This document shows, one piece after another, positions 38,901 through 47,900 of a stretch of DNA of 64,000 nt. This stretch comes from Pseudomonadota bacterium (GTDB lineage: Bacteria; Myxococcota_A; Polyangia; Haliangiales; Haliangiaceae): NCBI GenBank assembly GCA_022360315.1, contig JAKSDA010000602.1, forward strand, positions 1 to 64,000, written 5' to 3'. Below the pieces are notes generated by a model. That model was not told the DNA's origin and made no database searches. It was given only the letters and a program-made list of their open reading frames with translations. How positions within the stretch are numbered: position 1 is the stretch's first letter; each line of letters begins with the position of its first letter. The position numbers and the translations under genes were made by a program.

Positions 38901-41900
38901 ACCGAGAAACTCGATGACACCACCGGGCCGCCAGCGTCCTCGATCGCCGGTGCGGTACAGGCGTTCGCCAGTACGCGGATGGGTGATGAACGAAGCCGCG
39001 GTTTTTTTGGCATCGCCCAGGTAGTGGCGAGCAAGGCCAATGCCACCAATATACAGATCGCCCGGTACCCACAGCGGACACTCGCAGTAGTGTGTGTCGA
39101 GCACGTGAACACACTGATTGGTCAACGGACGGCCATACGGCACGCTGGCCCAGCCCGGCAGACTGCCGTCAACTGGATACCATATCGACCAGATTGCAGC
39201 CTCGGTCGCGCCGCCCAAACTGACGACCCGGGCAGTGGCCACATGACGGTGCAGACGCTCGGCGATATCCAGCGGCAACCAATCACCCGAGAGCAGAACC
39301 AGGCGCAGACTATCGGGCACTGCCCCCTGTGCCTGCCCGGCGTGTTCGAGCAGCATGTCCATGAGAGCCGGAACCGAGTTCCATACCGAAACCCGGTATT
39401 TGTTCAACAGCACAGCCCAGTGCCCCGGATCGCGCCGGTCGCCGGGATCGGGCAAGACCAGAGTCGCGCCCGCGGCCAGGGTACCGAAAATGTCGAATAC
39501 CGAAAGATCAAATGTCAGGGCCGATATGCCAAAAACCCGATCACTGGCAGTGAGCGCAAATCGCTGCCGCATGTCGAGCAGAGTATTGACCACCGCGCCG
39601 TGCTCCATGGCCACGCCTTTGGGCCGACCAGTGGTTCCGGACGTGAAAATGACATAGGCCAGATGCTCAGGCCGTGGGGGTTTTATCGGCTCGGCCAGTC
39701 CGGAACTCTCATCTCCCGCACCGGCCAGCTCGACTGCAGTCTGCCGGGTCAGCACCAGGCGCGGGATCGTATCGGGCCAGGCCAGTGATTCAGCCAATTG
39801 GGGGTGGGTGATCACACAGCGAGCCCCCGCGTCGGCCAGGAGCAAGCGCAAGCGCGACTCGGGCCAATCGGGATCGATGGGCACATATGCCGCGCCCGAG
39901 GCGGCGATGCCCACTGCTGCGGCAACCTGTTGCCAGCCCTTTTCCATGACAATGGCCACCCGCTCGTCGACACCGACGCCGTGACCGCGCACCCAGCTGG
40001 CCACAGCGCGGGCCAGGCTGTCCAGTTCACGGTACGTGAGCGTCTCGGCTTCGCTGATGACTGCCGGATGGTCGGGATTTTGCTCCACCATGTCGGCGAA
40101 TAACTCATACAGTGTCGCCTGGCTGGGGTCGGCGCTGGTCGCATTGACCCGGGCGACACTATCGCGGTGCAACGCCGGTGCCAGCGAGACGATTTCCTGG
40201 CCCCAGGTTTCGTCATCGCCGGCCAGCCGTCGCATCAGACCACCGTAGGCCGCAAACATATCGTCGAGCAGAGCTTCGGGAAAAAGCTCCTCGACTGCGT
40301 CCCAGGTCCAGGTCAGGGCGCCTGCATGCTCGGAAACTTGCATATCGAGCCACACCTGCGGTGTCTGCGATACACTGTACACCACCTCTCCACCGGGCAA
40401 ATCGATGGCTTTATTGCGATGGATTGGCGCGCTTGCTCCGGACAGTTCCGCGTTTCCGGCCGCAAACAAGCGACTGGTAAACACCACCGGCATCAGTGCC
40501 CCGGGCGCTCGGCCGAGCTGGGCAGCCAGATCGCGCACGACCTGTACACCACTGTAATGGCGATGGTCCAGGTCTTCCCATAGCTGCTCCTGCACCCGCC
40601 GGGCGCGCGATTCAAACCTTCCCCGGCCCGCTCCGTTCACCGCCAGCAGAGTCAATGACGTGAAATCGCCGACAACGTTACCGATCTGCGGATGCACGGG
40701 CAACCGATTAAACGTCGTCACGTTTACTGTGAAGCTCGGCTCGGCGCTCCACGTGGCCAAAACCTCGGTGAATGCGGCCAGACACAGGCCCGACGGAGTC
40801 AGACCAGCACGAGACGCGCGCTCTTGCAGGCTCGCCCATACGTCCGGTTCCAGCTGATCGGCCCGGCGTTGAAACCTGGGTGCATCGATGCTGGCCGGAT
40901 CTTTGATGATGGGCAACTCCGGAGCGCCGGGCATTTCGGGCACGCGCATTGTCCAATACGCTTCGGCACGCTGGTAGGCAGCAGTGCGCGGCAAGTCGCG
41001 CATCGCTACCATGTAATCGCGAAAACTGAGTTCCAGTGGCGGCAGGATCGCGTCCGGATCCCGGGCCAGCGTGGCCAGCTCCAGGAACAAAATCTGTGAC
41101 GACCACGCGTCGGCAATCAGCAAGTCAAAACTGATACAGATTCTCATCCGGTCTGCGCCGAGCACACAGATACGAATGTCGAAGAGCGGCCAGGTATCAG
41201 CGGGCAATACCTGGTGCGATAGCGTCTCCCGTATGGCCATGAGTTCGGCGTGAGCCTCGCCGTCGCCGCTGTTGCGCAGGTCGATAATCGGCATATCATA
41301 GTCGGGCACCTGGGCCAGAACTCGCTGGGTACCATTTTCCCGAAACACGGTCCGCAATGCGTCATGGCGGTCGATGAGCGCTTGCCAGGCCCGTTTGATG
41401 CGCTGGGCATCGGCGCTCGGCACGTCGATTTCAAAGTAGGCGTGGGCAGCCACATTGCCCAGTTCCAAGTTGGCGATGCGGCCGAGCAAATAAGCCTGTT
41501 GAACGTCGCTTAGCGGAAAGGGCTCAAAGCGGTCGCTGTGGTTCGCCGTGCTGGCAGACTGTGCAATCGTCAAGCCGAGCCCACCGCCGAGACTCTGGCC
41601 GGTTTCGCCAGCGGTGGCCTTCAAACCCACCACAACGTCAGCCAGGGCTGCCACGGTCGGATTTTCGAACAGGCTGCGCATGGATACTTCAACCCGAAAC
41701 ATCTCGTGCAGCCGGGCCAGCATGCGGATGGCGACCAGCGAATTGCCACCCAGGTCGAACAGCGTATCGTGAACTCCGAGCGGTTGGTCATCGGTGATGT
41801 CGAGAAGCTCGCGCCACAGTTCGGCCAGCTGTTGCTCGACCGGAGTGCGCGGTTTGACCGATTCGGCCCGCTGGCCCCCGGGCGAAGAAAGCGCGGCCAG

Positions 41901-44900
41901 AGCTGCGCGATCGACTTTGCCGTTTGCGGTCAGCGGCAGGCTGTCCACGATCACGAACGCGCTCGGCACCATGTACGAGGCCAAACGTGACGCAGCGTGC
42001 TCTCGCAATGATTCAGCCGAGATCTCTGTGCCGGCAGTGGGAACGCAAAAAGCGACCAGACGGCGCCCGTTCTGGCCTTCACTCACCACTGCGACCGCAC
42101 TGGCCACCTCGGGGTGATCGGTCAGCACCGATTCGATCTCGCCGAGCTCGATGCGGTATCCGTGAATTTTCACCTGCAGGTCGTGCCGGCCGAGAAATTC
42201 GATCGTGCCGTCGGGCAAATAACGAGCCCAGTCACCCGTGCGATACAATCGCTCCCCGGGTGCGGGCCCACCGGGCAGTACTGGACCGCGATAGATAACA
42301 AAGCTGGCCGCGGTTTTGTCCGGTTCGCCAAAGTAATCGCGAGCCACACCGGTACCGCTGATATACAGCTCGCCCGGTACCCAAACCGGACGCGGGGCCC
42401 GGTGAGTATCGAGCACGTGCAGCCGCTGATTGGCCAGCGGTTTGCCGTACGGCACGCTGCGCCATGCGGGATCGACGCGTTCGATATCGTGGAACACCGA
42501 CCAGACCGATGCTTCGGTGGCCCCGCCCAGGCTGATGACCCGGCATTCGGGTACGTGGTGGCGAATACGCGTGGCAATATTCACCGGCAGCCAGTCGCCG
42601 CTGAGCATGACCAGACGCAGCCGAGCCGGCCACGATACAGTCTGCGAGGCCGAATACTCGCACAGCATTTCCATCAGCGCGGGCACCGAGTTCCATACGC
42701 TCACCCGATGGCGATTCATCGCGTCGAGCCAATAGCCGGGTTCGCGCACGGCCCAGGGCTCGGGGATGACCACCGTGCCACCAGCGGCCAGGGTGCCAAA
42801 TACGTCGTAGACGCTGAGATCAAACGATAGTGATGAAATAGCAAATACACGGTCAGTCGAGCCAATACCGAATCTTCGATTGATATCGAGAACCGTGTTG
42901 ACGGCACCGCGATGAGTAATGCTGACCCCTTTGGGCCGGCCGGTCGAGCCCGAGGTAAAAATGACGTAGGCCAGGGCCTCGGGCCGATGAATCGATGGCA
43001 GAGGTGAATCGCCCGGCTGGTCGCTATCCACGGCCAGCCGGGCGAGCTGCTCGGGCCAGTCGAGGGAAAAGAGCAGTGACTCCTGGGTGAGAATGGCCAG
43101 CACACCGCACTGCTCCATGACGTAGTTGCGGCGATCGTCGGGCCAGTCGGGATCGATCGGCACGTAGGCGGCGCCGGATTTGAGCACGCCCAGGACCGCG
43201 ACTACTTGCTGCCAACCCTTTGCCATGACCACCGCGACCAGCGCCTGTTCGGCACCCCTCGCCTGCCCGGGCCGGTTCTGCCCATCGAGCCAACGCGCGA
43301 CCCGATTGGCGTATTCGTCGAGCTGGGCGTAGGTCATCTCTCGATCTGCAGCAATCACGGCCAGCGACTCGCCGCGACTTGCCGCGGTCGCTTCGAACAG
43401 GCCGTGTAGCGTGGCGTCTTCCAGCTCGACAAACGTGGCATTGACCCGGGCGCGCTGCTCGCCTTGCCGGTCGGCAAGACCGCGCACGATCGGCGCGCGC
43501 CAGGCCTCGTCGCCATCGGCCAGAGACCGCAACAGAGCTCGATAATCAGCCATCATATCGTCGAGCAGGCGGTCCGGAAAGAGCTCGTCGACTGCGTCCC
43601 AGTTGATCACCAGGGCGCCGCCCTGCTCGACAACCTGGTGATCGAGCCAAACCTGGGGGGTTTGCGATAGCGCAAAAATTTCGTCTACAGTCGGCGATGC
43701 TCGGTCTGCCTGGCTGCCGTCACTGTTTTTGTCGCGACTATCCTCGTAGCGGGTGAGCAAGCTGGTAAAGACCACGGGCATCAGAGCCCCCGGTGCACGC
43801 CGCTGTTTCTTGGCCAACTGGCGCAGAACGTCGATTCCGCTGATGTAGCGGTGCTCGAGGTCCTGCCACAGCCGGTCTTGAACGGTTCGGGCGCGATTCT
43901 CAAATGTCTGCGGATTCGAGCAATCGATGGTCAAAAGGGTCAGCGAGGTGAAATCGCCCACAATGCTGTGGACCTGCGGATGCAGGGGCAGGCGGCGAAA
44001 TGTAGTCACGTTGATGGTCAGGCGCGGAGAGCGGCTAAAACGGGCCAGGACCTCGCCGAACGCGGTCAAGAGCAAACCCGAAGCGGTCACACTTGCCGCG
44101 CTGGCTCGCTCCTTGAGCCTGTCCCATCGGTCGACAGACAGGCGGAAGCTGCGGCGGACAAAACGCGGCTCGGCGATAGACGAGGGGTCTCGCGCCAGCG
44201 GCAAGCTGGGTGCCGGGGCCAGCTCGTCCATGCGCTGTTGCCAGTACTGGCGCGAGCGAGCCATGTGCAGGCTGTCGTCGAGTTTGCTGTCGGCGATCAG
44301 ATAATCGCGAAAGGTCAGGGCCGGTGGTGTCGCATTCGCATCGGGTTGTTCCATCAGCCGGCGAAAGTCGTCAAACAGGATCTGCGCGCTCCACGCGTCG
44401 GCGATCAGCAAATCGAGGTAGAAATGACAGCGGAGCGCCTGGTCGGAGACTTGCGTGACGCGGAATTCGAAAAGCGGCCATTGCTGCGACGGTCTGACCT
44501 GGTGCGCCATGCGCTCGCGCAGTTCCATGCGCCGGGATTCTGCCCGGGCCGGGTCCCATGCGCGCATATCCTGATATTCGATGGTATAGGGCTCGACATC
44601 GGACAGAATCTGCTGCTGGCCGTCGCTGCGCACGATGGCTCGCAGCATGTCGTGGCGCGCAATGACACCGCGCCAGGCTCGATTCAGCTGGTCGATATCG
44701 GCCGGCGGAATATCGAATTCCAGATAGTAATGTGCAGCGACATTGCCCAGCTCGAATGTCCCCATACGGCCCATCCAGTACGCCTGCTGAATGGGATTGA
44801 GGGCAAACGGTTCAAAGCGGCCAGCCGGATCGGGCTCGACCGTGGGCAGGGCAGCAGTCGTGTCACCGCCATCCCGTTTCAGCTCGTCGATACTGCGAGC

Positions 44901-47900
44901 CAGACCGGCGACAGTGGGAGAATCGAGCAAAAGGCGCAGTGGCAACTCGACCTCGAATTGCTCCTGCAACTGGCCATGGACCTGAATGGCAGTGAGCGAG
45001 CTCATACCCAGGTGAAGTAGATCGGCCTGCACACTCAACTGATCGATGCCGAGGGCGCGACACCAGAGCTCGGCAACCTGTTCTTCTGTGGTCGTGCGCG
45101 GCGCGATAAACCCGTCGGTCGGGCCGGTCGACTGAGCGGATTCGCCGGCCAGACGGCTCAGCGCGAGCCGGTCGACTTTGCCCGTGGGCCCGAGCGGCAG
45201 GCTGTCCACGGCCACATACCGGTCCGGTACCATGTACAATGGCAGTTTGCTGGCGAGAAAAGCCCGCAAACGATCTTCGATGCTGCCCTGGCCGGCGCCC
45301 TCGATGCCCTCGCTGGTGTCACTGCTCTCGCTGGCAGCCTGGTTCGCCACGTAGAACGCGACCAGGCGCCCGGGCTCGAAGCGCTCACCTATCGCCATCA
45401 CAACTGTAGCGCGTACATCGGGGTGTCTGGCCACAGTGGCCTCGATCTCGCCGAGCTCGATGCGCACGCCGCGAATCTTCACCTGGTGATCTTTGCGACC
45501 CAGAATTTCGATGTTGCCATTGGGCAAATAGCGCCCGAGATCGCCAGAACGATACAGTCGTTCGCCAGTGTCCGGATGAGTAAAAAATGGCTCATGTGGG
45601 CGTTTCCAGTACCCGCGGGCCAGGCCGACCCCGGCAATGCACATTTCGCCCGGCACCCAGGTCGGGCAGGGCTGATCGTCGTCATTCAATATGTAATAGC
45701 GGGCGTTGGCCAGCGGTTTGCCATACGGAATACTGGTCCAGGCCGGGTCAATACCGATCACTGGATTCCAGATATCCCATACCGTGGTTTCGGTCGGCCC
45801 GCCCGAGGCGATGAACATGACCTCGCCAGCCACGGCGCGCAGACGAGCGGGCAAGTCGAGAGCAATCCAATCGCCGGCCAGGATGGCCCAGCGCAGCGAA
45901 TCGATGCGTCGGGCGCCAGCCGTGCCCTCCAGGTACTCGACCAGCATTTGCAGAAATGTCGGCACTGAGTTCCACAGTGTCACCCTGTCCCGGATCATCA
46001 GCTCGGCCCAGTGGTCGGGATCGAGTCTGCGCTTGGCATCTGGCAACACCAGTGTCGCCCCGCAGGTCAAAATACCAAATATATCAAATACCGAAAGATC
46101 ATGGTGTAGAGCTGTCACTCCCAATACTTTGTCGCCCGGACCAATATCGAAGCGCGTGGCAATATCGGTCATTCGATTGACCACACTGCGGTGCTCGATC
46201 ATGACCCCCTTGGGGATGCCGGTAGAACCGGATGTGTAGAGCACATAAGCCAGGTGGTCCGGGCTCTGAGCGGGCTCTAGGCGGTCACTGTCCAGGCCGT
46301 CCCCGTCTCCCTCAGCATCCACGGCCAGGACTGTACGCCCAGGCGATGCGGGCAGTGATCGAACCAGACGGGCCTGGGTCAACACCACTGTGATCTCACC
46401 GTCGTCGAGTAAATACTGCAGCCGTTCTGCCGGCTGGTCTGGATCGATCGGGAGATATGCTGCTCCCGAGGCCATGATGCCCAACACGGCAACGATTTGT
46501 TCCCAGCCTTTTTCCATCACCACAGCGACTAGGCTGTCGGGCCGCGCGCCGCGATCGCGCAGCCAACGACCCAGCCGGCAGGCGCGGGCACGGAGCTGCC
46601 CATAACTGAACGAACGATTGCCAGCGACAAGCGCAGTGTGATCGCCGCGCTGGTCGGCCTGATCGGCAAAGAGATCGTACAGCGTTCCATCGGGAATACG
46701 CCGGTCAGTGGCGTTGATACGGCGCCGGGTGTCGAGTTCGGCCGGTGCGATCAGAGCGGGACACGGCTTCTGCCAGGCCGCACGGTCCTGCAATCGCACG
46801 AGCAAACGCTGATAGCCGGCGAAGAGATCGTCGATCAGATGGGGCGGAAACGCGTCTTCCAGAGCATCCCAACTGAGCAAGAGCTGGCCGTCGTCCTCCA
46901 TGACCTGATGGTCTAACCACACTTGCGGCGTTTGCGTGATCGAAAATACGATGTTGCCCAGGGCGCCCAATGTGTGGGAAGGCGAGGAATGACCGTCGTC
47001 GTCCAGGTTGAGAAAGCTGGTAAAGACCACCGGCATCAGCGCGCCCGACCGACTGCCCCGCGCAGCGGCGAGTTCGCGCAAGACCTGCACACCGCTGACA
47101 TGGCGGTGCTCGAATGCGCTCCACAGCTTGTCCTGGACCCGGTGGACCCGCGCCTCAAAGCTGTCTCCCTTGTCGTGGCGAATGCCCAACAACACCATGG
47201 ACGTGAAGTCGCCCAGGATCTGGTCGACCTGGGGGTGCATGGGTAGACGATTAAACAACGTGACATTGATGGTCAGGTCTTTGCTGCGACTCCAGTTGCC
47301 GAGGGCCTCGGCATAGATAGTCAAGAGCACGGCCGGCAGGCTGAAACCGAGTTCCCTGGCGTAACTCTTGACGGCGTCCCATACTTCGCGATCCACAGCT
47401 GCAGTGCCGTGTTTGAAACGCGGCCTGGTTGTATTGCCCCTGGCAGTGGGTAACTGGGGCGCGGCCGGCAAATCGTCGAGCTGCTGGCGCCAGTACTCGA
47501 GCGACTGTTGATAAAAATCGCTCTGGTGCAGGCTGGCCTCGGCCAGCACATAATCGCGATACGACAAGTCCAAGGCTGGCAGCACAGCCCGGGGATCGCG
47601 GTACAATGCGACCAGATCGCCAAACAGACCCTGCAAGCTGCCGCCGTCGATATGCAGGAGATCAATACTCACGTGCAGCCGGGTGTGGCGGTCGTCGATG
47701 AGGGTGGCGCGGACCTCGAATCCCGGCCATTGGTCAGGTGTGCGATGGCTGTGCGAAAGCTGGTCGCGGATTTCGGTTAATGTCTGGTTTGCGTCTGCAC
47801 TGCCACTGTGGCGCAGATCGAGCAGTTTCGGGACATATGCCGGCACATCTTTCACGATGCGCTGAGTGCCATCTGGCTCCACCACCGCGCGCAGCATGTC

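Noticed and set aside
32841..39788. Several 500-codon plus-strand ORFs inside NRPS-B
   Set aside because: Antisense frames in high-GC coding DNA; the minus strand encodes unbroken Cy-A-PCP domains.
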